DNA of 63,545 nt, taken from assembly GCF_003583405.1 (NCBI RefSeq), contig NZ_QXEC01000031.1, forward strand, positions 1 through 63,545, read 5' to 3'. Positions 25,498-34,538 of this stretch are shown piece after piece (position 1 is the stretch's first letter; every line of letters begins with the position of its first letter). Below the pieces are notes generated by a model, which searched no databases, was not told the origin of the DNA, and was given only the letters and a program-made list of their open reading frames with translations. A program made the position numbers and the translations under genes. This DNA is from Micromonospora radicis (lineage in GTDB: Bacteria; Actinomycetota; Actinomycetes; Mycobacteriales; Micromonosporaceae).

Positions 25498-25914
25498 TCA
25501 GCCGGCGCGGCGGATCGGGCGGCGGGCGAGGTAACGCAGCAGATCCCGGATGTGGTGCTTCTCCTCGGCCGGCACGCTCGGGTCCGCCAGCCGGTGCAGG
25601 ATCACCCGGACGTCGGCCTCGACCGGGCCGTCGTCGCCACGTCGCCACGGACCCGTGCCCGCGTCGGGTAGGCCGAGCGCGCGGAAGGCCGCCGCCACCG
25701 GCAGGTCCAGCGCGGCGCAGAAGCCCCGCACCTTGGCCAGTTCCGGGTAGTCCTGCCAATCGCCGGCCAGCCAACGGAAGACTGTCGAACGACCGACGCC
25801 GGTGTGCGCGGCCAGATCGGTGACCGTCCACCCGCGCTCCTCGCGGGCATCGTCGATAGCCCGCCGCACGAAGCGCGCGAACGCCATCTGCGGCGATATT
25901 TCTGCCGAACCCAT
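25498..25914 (-). CDS. XRE-type helix-turn-helix regulator
   Basis: This 138-residue protein has an N-terminal helix-turn-helix (WTVTDLAAHTGVGRSTVFRWLAGD). A C-terminal part with a PVEADVRVILHRL segment follows, as in actinomycete regulators of unknown target. I chose the ATG at 25914; GGAAGGAA lies about ten bases upstream, slightly far. A longer in-frame extension to 26391 is not supported. It is convergent with the His-rich protein gene. Confidence 0.75.
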   Translation of the reverse strand: MGSAEISPQMAFARFVRRAIDDAREERGWTVTDLAAHTGVGRSTVFRWLAGDWQDYPELAKVRGFCAALDLPVAAAFRALGLPDAGTGPWRRGDDGPVEADVRVILHRLADPSVPAEEKHHIRDLLRYLARRPIRRAG

Positions 25915-26057
25915 CCGGTGGGTGTTCCTTCCCGACCGGCACCCCCACGGTGCGTTCTTCGAGAGTAGTACGGCACGCCGGAGAAAGCGCTGACTGACCG
26001 GCCAGACGGCGCCGGTGGCGCGGTGGCCGCCCCGGCCGCCGCTCCGGTTCGAGTCGG

Positions 26058-27272
26058 CTAACGCTCCGGTTCGAGCTGGGCGAACAGGGTCTCCAGGCGC
26101 GGGGTGAGCTGCCACTGTCCGACCAGTTCCCGGTACTCCGTGCGCTGCGCGGCAGTCGGTGCGGCATCCGTACGCCGGGCCCGGATCAGCAGGTTGCGCG
26201 GGGTGTGTGCGGAGTCGACGAACTCGACGACCTCGGCCCGGTAGCCGTGCAACCGCAGCAACCCGGCCCGCAACGAGTCGGTGAGGACGTCCGCGAAGCG
26301 CTCCCGCAGGATGCCCTGCCGGGTCAGCAGGTCGTACGGTGCCGGCGCGCGCCGGGCCCGTAGTTGTGCCGCGATGTCGTGGTGGCAGCACGGCGCGGCG
26401 AGTACCCAGCGGGCGCCCCAGCCCACCGCCCGGGCCAGTGCCTCGTCGGTGGCGGTGTCGCAGGCGTGCAACGCGAGAACGAGATCGGGTGCCGGCTCGA
26501 CGACGGCGTCGGCGATGCTGCCGGCCACGAACCGTACCCGGTGTGCCCAGCCGAGTCGTTCGGCCAACTCCGTGTTGCGTCGCCGCTGGTCGTCCCGGAC
26601 GTCCACGCCGACCAGCTCCACGTCCAGGCCGAGCCGGGTGAGGTACCGGTAGGCGGCGAAGGTCAGGTACGCGTTGCCGCAGCCGAGGTCGACCACCCGC
26701 AGCGGTCCGGTCAGCCCGGCGGGCAGGGTGGCCACCAGGGCCCGCAGGAACGCGTCGACCTGTCGTCGCTTGGCCGCCGTACCGCCGATCTCGGTGAAGA
26801 TCGGGTCACCCGGGTCGAGCAGGTACTCCTTGGCCCGGTCGTGCCCGCCCGGCGCGGCGTCCGGCGGCGGGTCGTTGCGGTGGCCCCGCGACGGCGGTGC
26901 GGTTGCCGGATGGTCCTGGGCCGGCGGTGCCGCCGACCGGTGCACCTGCGCCTCGCCCGACTTGGTGACGCGCAGTTGCACCGTGCGCTCGGTGGTCTCG
27001 ACGTGCCAGTTACCGAACGGCTCGGCCAGCAGCGCCTCGACCGCGGTCTCCGCCTCCGGGCCCGGCGCCACGTTCCGGGTGTGCGGTCGGGCACCGTCGG
27101 AGGTGGCGATCTGTAGTCGCGGACCGGCCTTGAGGGCGACCGGCCGCAGCTCGGCGCGGACCACCGACGGGCGTTGCCCGCGCCGCCGGCCGGCGGCCAC
27201 CGCCCGGGTCAGCGCGGGGCCGAGCAGCAGCGAGCGGACCTCGGCCAGGGCGGCGTCCAACGGTTCGGGCAT
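26058..27272 (-). CDS. SAM-dependent methyltransferase
   Basis: This is a 404-residue class I methyltransferase. The SAM loop VVDLGCGNAYLTFAAYRYL, the acidic GVDVRDDQ and the motif LALHACDTATDEAL, followed by APCCHHDI, match the Methyltransf_32-like group, whose members include RNA- and protein-modifying enzymes. The N-terminal 150 residues form a separate region with a Pro-rich linker. The ATG at 27272 has a purine-rich GATGGAACG upstream. The substrate cannot be deduced. Confidence 0.8.
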   Translation of the reverse strand: MPEPLDAALAEVRSLLLGPALTRAVAAGRRRGQRPSVVRAELRPVALKAGPRLQIATSDGARPHTRNVAPGPEAETAVEALLAEPFGNWHVETTERTVQLRVTKSGEAQVHRSAAPPAQDHPATAPPSRGHRNDPPPDAAPGGHDRAKEYLLDPGDPIFTEIGGTAAKRRQVDAFLRALVATLPAGLTGPLRVVDLGCGNAYLTFAAYRYLTRLGLDVELVGVDVRDDQRRRNTELAERLGWAHRVRFVAGSIADAVVEPAPDLVLALHACDTATDEALARAVGWGARWVLAAPCCHHDIAAQLRARRAPAPYDLLTRQGILRERFADVLTDSLRAGLLRLHGYRAEVVEFVDSAHTPRNLLIRARRTDAAPTAAQRTEYRELVGQWQLTPRLETLFAQLEPER

Positions 27273-27305
27273 CGTTCCATCTTCCACGTCGGTTGTCGGT
27301 GTCGC

Positions 27306-27383
27306 CCCGGAGCTGCCCGCGCGGCGCGGAGCCCGGAGCTGCCCGCATGGCGCGGAGCCCGGAGCTGCCCGCACGTCGTCGGC
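27306..27383. repeat. Three 26-bp tandem repeats
   Basis: Units 27306-27331, 27332-27357 and 27358-27383 each begin CCCGGAGCTGCCCGC and then vary. They lie between the methyltransferase start and the helicase end. There are no spacers, so it is not a CRISPR. It may be a slippage-prone leader for the methyltransferase gene. Confidence 0.7.
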
Positions 27384-27418
27384 CTGGGAGTCGGCCGCGG
27401 GTCGGCGGTGCGCATGGT

Positions 27419-27472
27419 CGATCCCGGATCGGGTGGCCCACTGGACCTGCCAGGCCACTCGATCCGGGATCG
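27419..27472. terminator. 20-bp hairpin downstream of the helicase gene
   Basis: Arms 27419-27438 and 27453-27472 pair with one mismatch (core GATCCCGGATCG with CGATCCGGGATC) around a 14-nt loop. It lies 54 bases beyond the stop of the minus-strand DEAD-box helicase gene and is its likely terminator. Confidence 0.65.
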
Positions 27473-27525
27473 GCTGTTTCGATGTGCTCTTCGTCCGGCC
27501 GCACCGATGGGTGCCGGCGGACTTG

Positions 27526-29232
27526 TCAGTCGCTGGCCTCGGCGGAGGCACCGGCGGCCGAACGACCACGGCGCCGACGGCGGCGCGGTCGCGGTGCTTC
27601 ACCGATTCCAGCGCCGTCGGTACCGGCCTCGCCGGTGTTGGTGGCACCGGTTTCGGCGGCACCGGTTTCGGCGCCACCTGCCGCCGTGGTCGAGCCGGCA
27701 ACCGTCTCACCGGCCCGGCGACGCCGACGACGGCGGGGAGTCCGGGCGGAGTCGCCGGCCGGGTCGGTTGCCTCGGCGGTGGCGGTCTCCGGCGTGGCGT
27801 CGTCGTCCTGCCGGCGACCGCCGTCGCCGCGTCCGCGGCCGTCCCGGCGTCCACCGTCACCGCGTTCCCGGCGCCGGCCGCCGCGTGCCTCACCACCACC
27901 GCGACGGGACCGGCCGCCACCCAGGTCCTCCTCGACCTCGGCGGACAGTCCGGCACGGGTCCGCTCGGCGGTCGGCAGCGTGCCCGTCACCTCGGTGGAG
28001 ATGTGCAGGTCGGTGTAGAGGTGCGGGGAGGTGTGGTACGTCTCCGCCGGCTCGGGCATGTCCAGCCCGAGCGTCTTGTCGATGATCCGCCAGCGGGGCA
28101 TGTCGTCCCAGTCGACGAAGGTCACCGCGACGCCGGTGGCCCCGGCCCGGCCGGTGCGGCCGATCCGGTGGGTGTAGGTGTCCTGGTCTTCCGGGCAGTC
28201 GTAGTTGATCACGTGGGTGACGCCGCTGACGTCGATCCCGCGGGCCGCCACGTCGGTGGCGACCAGAGTGTCGATCTTCCCGGCCCGGAACGCCCGCAAC
28301 GCCCGCTCGCGGGCGCCCTGGCCGAGGTCGCCGTGCACGGCGGCGACCGCGAAGCCGCGGAAGTCGAGATCCTCGGCGACCCGGTCGGCGGCCCGCTTGG
28401 TACGGGTGAAGATCATGGTCAGCCCGCGGCTCTCCGCCTGGAGGATCCGGGCGACGATCTCGATCTTGTTCATCGAGTGGGTGCGGTAGACCAGCTGCTC
28501 GGTCTGCGGCGACGGACCGGTCTCGGCGGTGTGGCCCGCGTGGATCGTGATCGGGTGGCGCAGGAAGCGCCGGGACAGCGTCACGATCGGGTCCGGCATG
28601 GTCGCCGAGAACAGCATGGTCTGCCGGTCCTCCGGCAGCATCGCCAGGATCCGCTCGACGTCGTCGAGGAAGCCCAGGTCGAGCATGCGGTCGGCCTCGT
28701 CCAGCACCAGCGCGCGTACCCCGTGCAGACGCAGGTGCTTCTGCTTGGCGAGGTCGAGCAGGCGGCCTGGGGTGCCGACGAGGATCTCCACGCCCTTGCG
28801 TAGCGCGTCGACCTGCGGCTCGTACGCCACACCGCCGTAGATCGGCAGTACCCGTACGCCCCGGGTGCGGCCCGCGGCGGCGATGTCCTTGGCGACCTGG
28901 ATGCCCAGCTCGCGGGTGGGTACCACGACCAGCGCCTGAGGCAGTCCGTCGCCGCCCTCCTCGGGGGCGAAGACCCGCTCCAGCAGCGGCACGCCGAAGC
29001 CCAGCGTCTTGCCGGTACCCGTCGGGGCCTGCCCGATCAGGTCGGCGCCGCGCAGCGCGATCGGGAGCGCGTACTCCTGGATGGCGAACGCGCGGGTGAT
29101 GCCGGCCGTGGCCAGCGCGTCGACGGTCTCGGCGCGGGCGCCGAGCTCGGCGAAGGTCGGTGCCTCCGGTCGAACCGGGGCGGTCGGGGCCAGTTCCTGG
29201 CCGTCGGTGAGGTCTTGAATCGGCTCACTCAT
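27526..29232 (-). CDS. DEAD-box RNA helicase (RhlE/CshA-like)
   Basis: This 568-residue ATP-dependent RNA helicase contains APTGTGKT, PTREL, TPGRLLD, VLDEADRMLD, SATM, ARGIDV and HRIGRTGRAG. After about residue 410 a long Arg/Gly-rich tail carries RGG- and RRRRRR-type clusters for RNA binding. It probably unwinds mRNA or rRNA structures in ribosome assembly or decay. The ATG at 29232 has no clear ribosome site. The position near DUF3107 and TetR genes matches rhlE of M. tuberculosis (Rv3211), from memory. Confidence 0.93.
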   Translation of the reverse strand: MSEPIQDLTDGQELAPTAPVRPEAPTFAELGARAETVDALATAGITRAFAIQEYALPIALRGADLIGQAPTGTGKTLGFGVPLLERVFAPEEGGDGLPQALVVVPTRELGIQVAKDIAAAGRTRGVRVLPIYGGVAYEPQVDALRKGVEILVGTPGRLLDLAKQKHLRLHGVRALVLDEADRMLDLGFLDDVERILAMLPEDRQTMLFSATMPDPIVTLSRRFLRHPITIHAGHTAETGPSPQTEQLVYRTHSMNKIEIVARILQAESRGLTMIFTRTKRAADRVAEDLDFRGFAVAAVHGDLGQGARERALRAFRAGKIDTLVATDVAARGIDVSGVTHVINYDCPEDQDTYTHRIGRTGRAGATGVAVTFVDWDDMPRWRIIDKTLGLDMPEPAETYHTSPHLYTDLHISTEVTGTLPTAERTRAGLSAEVEEDLGGGRSRRGGGEARGGRRRERGDGGRRDGRGRGDGGRRQDDDATPETATAEATDPAGDSARTPRRRRRRRAGETVAGSTTAAGGAETGAAETGATNTGEAGTDGAGIGEAPRPRRRRRRGRSAAGASAEASD

Positions 29233-29487
29233 GTGGATTTGGGGGTGCCCTCTCGTGGGTGCGCCCCGTCATGTCCTCAGGGCGCGTTCGGTATGGCGCG
29301 GGCCACACGGTCGGCGGCAGAAAGCCGAGCGGACCGGGCCGCACGCGCGCCGTGGGTCGGACTTCGACCGGGATCGGACTGCGACTCCGGCCGGGATCGG
29401 CACCTACGGCAACTCTTCCATGGTACCTGAACGGGCCAAACGCCGTCTCGATTCCGAGCGGGCAAGCGTCACCGGGCGGGTTCTGAT

Positions 29488-29697
29488 GTGACGCGCATCA
29501 CGCAGAGGTGGAGTGGGCTGCGGCGCACCGAGGGTGCGTCGACCCCGGCGGAGCCGCGCGACGGGCGGAGAAGTCCTCGACGCCGGTCGGCAGAGCGCTC
29601 TCGTGGCCGGGTGGGATCGTTGCGGCGGCGGGCCGCCGCGCACGAGGCGCGGGTGGCCGCCGCCGGCCGCAACGTCTGGTTCGTCAGCGGACGGTGA
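29488..29697 (+). CDS. Possible 69-residue basic small protein
   Basis: This frame reads VTRITQRWSGLRRTEGAST through an Arg-rich middle to AAHEARVAAAGRNVWFVSGR. Its second half follows the expected G/C third-position pattern. It converges with and overlaps the DUF3107 gene by 14 bases. No ribosome site is obvious at the GTG. I do not recognise it, and it may be an artefact. Confidence 0.35.
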   Translation: MTRITQRWSGLRRTEGASTPAEPRDGRRSPRRRSAERSRGRVGSLRRRAAAHEARVAAAGRNVWFVSGR

Positions 29698-29911
29698 AAC
29701 CCACCGCCCGGGGCGCCGCCTCCGCGATCTCCACGTAGGCGACCTTGCCGACCGGCACGATGATCCGCCGGCCCTTCTCGTCGGTCAGGGACAGCGTGCC
29801 CTCGCCCCTGGCGACGGCGTCGGTCACGATCCGCTCGATCTCGGCCGGCGACTGCGCGCTCTCCAGGACCAGCTCGCGTGGCGCGTACTGCACGCCGATC
29901 TTGACCTCCAC
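29684..29911 (-). CDS. DUF3107 conserved actinobacterial protein (TB9.4-like)
   Basis: This 75-residue protein reads MEVKIGVQYAPRELVLES to the C-terminal FTVR, the DUF3107 family found across actinobacteria (Rv3208A/TB9.4, from memory). It is small, beta-strand rich and acidic, with no known activity. The start is a GTG preceded by GGAGG. It is flanked by TetR and rhlE genes in the same arrangement as in mycobacteria. Confidence 0.88.
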   Translation of the reverse strand: MEVKIGVQYAPRELVLESAQSPAEIERIVTDAVARGEGTLSLTDEKGRRIIVPVGKVAYVEIAEAAPRAVGFTVR

Positions 29912-29974
29912 AGTGCCTCCTCCGTCGGGCGAAATGGTCGCCGTGCGAAGGCTATCCGATCACAAGGCGGTAGT

Positions 29975-30613
29975 TCAGGCTGACTCACCTTGCAGCGGAA
30001 AGCTGGCGATTCCCCGCCAGGAGAGCGCGGCCACCAGTGCCTCCGCCTCGGCCTTGGGCACCTGGCGACCCCCGGCCAGCCAGAACTGGGCGGCCGTCTC
30101 GGCGGCACCCACCAGACCGGAGGCGAGCAGCTCGGCGTGGGCCCGGCTCACTCCGGTGTCCGAGATGATGGTGTCGGTGATCGCCGCGATGCAGCCCTGC
30201 TCGACGCGTTCCACCCGCTGCCGTACCGCCGGCTCGTTGCGCAGGTCCGACTCGAAGACCAGGCGGAAGGCCTCGCTCTCGTGGTCGACGAAGTCGAAGT
30301 ACGCCCGGACCGAGGCGCTGACCCGGTCCTTGTTGTCCATGGTGCTGGCCATCGCCTCGTGCACCTTCGCGACGATCGCGTCACAGTGCGTGTCGAGCAG
30401 CGCGAGGTACAGCTCCATCTTGCCCGGGAAGTGCTGGTACAGCACCGGCTTGGAGACCCCGGCGCGCTCGGCGATGTCGTCCATGGCAGCGGCGTGGTAG
30501 CCCTGCGCGACGAACACCTCCTGAGCTGCGGCTAGCAGCTGCTTGCGGCGCGCCGAACGGGGCAGGCGCGTGGGCCGGCCGGCGGTCTGGGCGCCGTTCC
30601 CCACAGCGGTCAT
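29975..30613 (-). CDS. TetR-family transcriptional regulator
   Basis: This 212-residue repressor has an N-terminal DNA-binding domain: RKQLLAAAQEVFVAQGYHAAAMDDIAERAGVSKPVLYQHF split across helices 1-4. The ligand-binding domain follows. GGAGG lies five bases before the ATG at 30613. It is divergent from the 926-residue gene at 30760 and may control it or the downstream DUF3107 gene. It is probably equivalent to Rv3208 by position. Confidence 0.9.
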   Translation of the reverse strand: MTAVGNGAQTAGRPTRLPRSARRKQLLAAAQEVFVAQGYHAAAMDDIAERAGVSKPVLYQHFPGKMELYLALLDTHCDAIVAKVHEAMASTMDNKDRVSASVRAYFDFVDHESEAFRLVFESDLRNEPAVRQRVERVEQGCIAAITDTIISDTGVSRAHAELLASGLVGAAETAAQFWLAGGRQVPKAEAEALVAALSWRGIASFPLQGESA

Positions 30614-30759
30614 GGGAACCTCCGAGTTGTCGTACGAGCCGGCATTTCGCCCGAACCGGTCGAGGCCGCGAGGGCCCCTTGCGGAATTGGCCCGCCGCTG
30701 TAACTTATCGCCACTGTCGCCACACGGTAGCCTCAGCGAGGGCGACCAAGGAGCGCGCG

Positions 30760-33540
30760 GTGAGTGAAACAGGGCAACCCGGTGCCGCCACCCCGGGAGA
30801 GCACGGCGACGGTACGGGTCAGCAGGATGACCTGGGCCGTTCCGGCAACGGGTGGGCCCCACCGGTGGCCAACTGGTCCTGGGGGGTGGACGCCGCCCAG
30901 GACGCCGGGGAGACCTGGCACCCGGGCCAGTCGCCCGCCGGATGGGCCGACGCGTCGCCGCGCTACGCCGACCTGCCCGCCCCGGCCGGTGCCGCCGTGT
31001 CGCCCGAGCGCGCGGAGCGGGTCAACGGCCACCAGGTCAACGGCCACCAGGTCAACGGCGTGCACCACGCGGGCGAGTCACCGGCCGGGCGGCATGCCCC
31101 GGTGAGCGCCCCACCCGGGCTGCGTGAGTCGGATCACGAGGCCGGCAACGACCGCCTCGTGGTGCCGGCGCCACGCCCCGCGCCCGGCGGCGAGCGACCC
31201 GTGTCACCGGCCCCGGGCTCGCCGACCTCCGCGCCGCCTGCCATGCAGGTGCCGCCGGTCGGCACCGCCGCCTCCGGTTTCGAGATGCCACCCGGCCTAC
31301 ATGCGCCGGGCACCGAACGACCGGTGGACGAGCCGACCGGCCCGTCGCGCGGCTGGGACGAGCCGACCGGCCCGTCGCACGGCTGGGACGAGCCGCCGGG
31401 CCCGTCGCACGGCTGGGACGAGGCGTACCCGTCCGCCGACCTGCGGCCCGGGGCGGCCGCGACCGATCGGTCGGCCGCCGAGCACCCGCCCGCCGACCAG
31501 CGGCCGGCGGAGCCCTCGGCGGCCGAGCACGAGCGGCCGAGCTGGGCCCGGTCCGGCCCACCCAGCGACTGGGCCCCGGCCTGGGCGCGTGGCGAGGGGG
31601 AACCGGCCGGTCGCCGGTCGCGTGAGGCGCCGGCACAGACCTGGGCCCACGAGCCGAGCCGACCGTACGAGCCGGTACGCGCCGAGTCGACCCGCCCCTA
31701 CGAGGCGGTACCCGTGGACCGTCCCCGCCCGTACGAGCCGTCCCGACCCGAGAGCGGCCCGGCGCCGGCCGACCCGCGCGAACCGGCCGCGGCGGCCGGG
31801 CCCCCGTGGGCGGCCACGCCCACCAGTGCACCACCCTCGACCGACCGGCCCGCCTGGGCAACCGGCCAGGCCAGCGCCCCGCCGGCGGCGGACCGGCCGT
31901 CGTGGGATGCGCCCGTCGCCGCACCGGCCTCGACCGACCGGCCCGCGTGGGCGACCGCTCCGGCCGGCGCCCCGCCGGAGCGCCCCTCGTGGGGCAGCCC
32001 GCCGGCCGACGCCCCGCCCGCCGAACGTCCCTCCTGGGCGGCCAGGTCCGCCGACGAGCAGCCGGCGTCGGGTGCCCGGCCGGTCAGTGGCGCACCGGGT
32101 GGTGAGCGTCCCTCGTGGGCCCGCCCGGTCAGTGCGGCGCCGGCCGACGAGGGGCTGCCCTGGGGTACCCGGGCGACCAGCCAGCCACCGGCGGACGAGC
32201 GCCTGCCGTGGGCGTTGCGCCCGGCCAGTTCGCCACCCGCCGGAACCTCGCCGACCAGTGCCCCGCCGGCCGTTCCTGAGGCCAACCCGGCACCGACCGT
32301 GGTCGATCCGGTGGCAGGTGCGGCCGCCGGTGGGCCCGGCCGCCGGGAACGCACCCCGTCCGCGCCCGTACCGACGAGCGCAGTCCCCTACGCGGCACGT
32401 CGATCAGCGTCCGAACCGGTGCCACCGGCGGAACCGGCCAACGGTCGGTCACCGGACAGCACGTCGGCGGTGTTGCCGCAGCGCGTCCCCGCCGAGCCGG
32501 ACGTGCCCGTAGTGCCGGAGCCGCCTGCCGTGGAGCCACCCGCCGAAACTCCGGAACTCGCCCGGATTGCCACCCACCTGCGCCGGGACGACGAGCCGGC
32601 CCCGCTGCGTGAGCGACCCGAGGGCTTCGACGTCAACGCGATCCTCGACGCGGTCCGTGGCGTCGAGGGGGTACGCGACGCCGCGCTGCGCCGTACCCCG
32701 GCCGGCGCCCACAGCCTGCGCCTCGACCTCTCCGACGGTGCCGACCCGGCCGAGGTGAGCCGGCAGGTCGCCCGGTTGCTCCAGGAGCGGATGGGGCTGG
32801 CCGCCGCACCCCGCGGCATGCCGGGCACGGCGGCCGCGCCGGTGCGTCGCCGCTCCAGCGAGAACCGCGGCGGCGACGTGTCCGCCGGTGAGCCCCGGCG
32901 TCCCACCAACCGGCCGGCGGGTGCGCGGGCCGAGACCGTGACGGCCCGCGCCGAGCCGGTGCCGGAGAACCTGCGCCGACGGCGCCCCGCGCCCGCCCCG
33001 AACCGAGGCCGCGCCGTGGTGGAGGAGGTCGGTCCACCGGGCAGCCCGGTGACGCTCGGCGCCTCGTACTCCGGTGGACAGTTGACCACCACGGAGTCGG
33101 CGCCGTCCCGGCCACTGGACACCGGCGGCGCGCCCGGCCCCCGGGTGGTCCTCGACCACGTGCAGGTGAGTACCTTCGGCCTCGACGCCACCGTCGAGGT
33201 CCGGCTGATCGCCGGGGAACAGAGCGCGGCCGGCTATGCGACCGGCCCCGCCGTCGACGGGTACGTCATGCGCCTCTGCGCGGTGGCCGCCGCCGCCGCG
33301 ATCGACGAGCTGTTGCGGGGCGCCGGCACCACCGCCGACCGGGGACGGTGCTTCGTGGAGCACGCCGCCGTGGTGCCGTTCGGCAACTGTGAGGTGGCCA
33401 CCGTCGTGGTGCTGCTGGTCTGCGACGGCTGGGTCGAGCAGCTCGCCGGCTCCGCCCTGGTGGCCGGCGACCCCCGGCAGGCCGTGGTACGCGCCACCCT
33501 GGCCGCGGTGAATCGTCGGTTGGAGGCACTGCTGGCCTGA
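30760..33540 (+). CDS. 926-residue Pro-rich protein with conserved C-terminal domains, function unknown
   Basis: I do not recognise an enzyme. The GTG at 30760 sits six bases after AAGGAG (30748-30753). The first ~590 residues are low-complexity, rich in Pro, Ala, Ser, Glu and Arg, with tandem VNGHQ, GWDEPTGPSH and (A/D)RPSW units. About 630-690 is an ordered segment (VNAILDAVRGVEGVRDAALRR, then a DLSDGADPAEVSRQVARLLQ helix). The last ~130 residues form a compact alpha/beta domain (VQVSTFGLDATVEVRL, VDGYVMRLCAVAAAAAIDELL, EVATVVVLLVCDGWVEQL) vaguely like LeuA-type regulatory folds. No signal peptide or membrane helix is seen. It heads a run of genes towards moeZ. Confidence 0.75.
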   Translation: MSETGQPGAATPGEHGDGTGQQDDLGRSGNGWAPPVANWSWGVDAAQDAGETWHPGQSPAGWADASPRYADLPAPAGAAVSPERAERVNGHQVNGHQVNGVHHAGESPAGRHAPVSAPPGLRESDHEAGNDRLVVPAPRPAPGGERPVSPAPGSPTSAPPAMQVPPVGTAASGFEMPPGLHAPGTERPVDEPTGPSRGWDEPTGPSHGWDEPPGPSHGWDEAYPSADLRPGAAATDRSAAEHPPADQRPAEPSAAEHERPSWARSGPPSDWAPAWARGEGEPAGRRSREAPAQTWAHEPSRPYEPVRAESTRPYEAVPVDRPRPYEPSRPESGPAPADPREPAAAAGPPWAATPTSAPPSTDRPAWATGQASAPPAADRPSWDAPVAAPASTDRPAWATAPAGAPPERPSWGSPPADAPPAERPSWAARSADEQPASGARPVSGAPGGERPSWARPVSAAPADEGLPWGTRATSQPPADERLPWALRPASSPPAGTSPTSAPPAVPEANPAPTVVDPVAGAAAGGPGRRERTPSAPVPTSAVPYAARRSASEPVPPAEPANGRSPDSTSAVLPQRVPAEPDVPVVPEPPAVEPPAETPELARIATHLRRDDEPAPLRERPEGFDVNAILDAVRGVEGVRDAALRRTPAGAHSLRLDLSDGADPAEVSRQVARLLQERMGLAAAPRGMPGTAAAPVRRRSSENRGGDVSAGEPRRPTNRPAGARAETVTARAEPVPENLRRRRPAPAPNRGRAVVEEVGPPGSPVTLGASYSGGQLTTTESAPSRPLDTGGAPGPRVVLDHVQVSTFGLDATVEVRLIAGEQSAAGYATGPAVDGYVMRLCAVAAAAAIDELLRGAGTTADRGRCFVEHAAVVPFGNCEVATVVVLLVCDGWVEQLAGSALVAGDPRQAVVRATLAAVNRRLEALLA

Positions 33541-33563
33541 GCCGGCCGGGGCAGACTGGAGTG

Positions 33564-34538
33564 GTGAAGCCCGCCACCCTCGCACCCGACCGGCTGCTGC
33601 CCGCCCACTCGGTACCCCCGCCGTGGCCCGGCCGCCAGGTCCGCCTGGACGGCACGGTCACCTACGTCCGGGAGACGCCGGCCACCGCACCGGACGCCGA
33701 ACCGGCGCTGTACGTGCACGGGCTCGGCGGCTCGGCGCAGAACTGGACCGACCTGGCCGGCCTGCTCGCCGACCGGCTCGACGGCCACGCGATCGACCTG
33801 CCGGGCTTCGGTCGTAGCGAGCCCGGCCCGCGCTACACGGTGCCGTTCTTCGCGGAGCGGGTGATCCGCTGGATCGAGCACTCCGGCCGGGGCCCGGTGC
33901 ACCTCTTCGGCAACTCGCTGGGCGGGGCGATCTCGGTGCGGGTGGCCGCGCTGCGGCCGGAGCTGGTCCGGACGTTGACCCTGGTGTCGCCGGCCCTGCC
34001 GTTCCTGGACTTCCGCCGGTCGTTGCAGGGCCGGATGCTGCCGCTGTTGGCGATCCCCCGGGCCGAACGCCTGGCCGCCTGGCGGCTGGCCCAACTGGCG
34101 CCGGAGGTGATGGCCCAGCAGGTGATGGAGGCCTGCGTGGCCGATCTGAGCCGGATCTGTGATCAACGCCGGCAGGAGGCGCTGGAGGAGATCCGGGTGC
34201 GCTACGAGGCGGAGCACTACGCGGCGGCGTACGTCCGGACGTTCCGGGGACTGGTCGGCAGCTTCCTCCGGTCGTACCTGCCGGGCTCGGGGTCGTTGTG
34301 GCGGATGGCCGGTTCGATCCCGGCCCCCACCCTGGTCGTCGGCGGGCGGCGGGACCGGCTGGTCGACGTACGGGTGGCACCGCAGACCGCCCGGGTGATC
34401 CCGGACAGCCGACTGCTCATGCTCGACGGCGTGGGGCACGTGGCGCAACTGGAGGTGCCGCGCCTGGTCGCGCGGGCCGTGCTCGGGCTGCTCACCGAGA
34501 CGGGGGAGGTGCGGCAGCAGGCTGACCTGGCAGGATGA
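33564..34538 (+). CDS. Alpha/beta hydrolase
   Basis: This 324-residue serine hydrolase has oxyanion HGLGGSAQNW, nucleophile elbow GNSLGG, the acid in GGRRDRLVD and the catalytic His in GVGHVAQLE. Two adjacent GTG codons (33561, 33564) are possible. The second is favoured because CAGACT (33552-33557) lies six bases upstream like other leaderless starts here. The stop overlaps the first ATG of the DUF3152 gene. Confidence 0.85.
   Translation: MKPATLAPDRLLPAHSVPPPWPGRQVRLDGTVTYVRETPATAPDAEPALYVHGLGGSAQNWTDLAGLLADRLDGHAIDLPGFGRSEPGPRYTVPFFAERVIRWIEHSGRGPVHLFGNSLGGAISVRVAALRPELVRTLTLVSPALPFLDFRRSLQGRMLPLLAIPRAERLAAWRLAQLAPEVMAQQVMEACVADLSRICDQRRQEALEEIRVRYEAEHYAAAYVRTFRGLVGSFLRSYLPGSGSLWRMAGSIPAPTLVVGGRRDRLVDVRVAPQTARVIPDSRLLMLDGVGHVAQLEVPRLVARAVLGLLTETGEVRQQADLAG

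Noticed and set aside
27306..27383. CRISPR array or rRNA-like repeat
   Set aside because: Contiguous 26-bp units without spacers; simple tandem repeat.
30679..30759. 27-codon N-terminal extension of the 926-residue protein
   Set aside because: The GTG at 30760 has AAGGAG with six-base spacing. The upstream part lies in the divergent promoter region of TetR.
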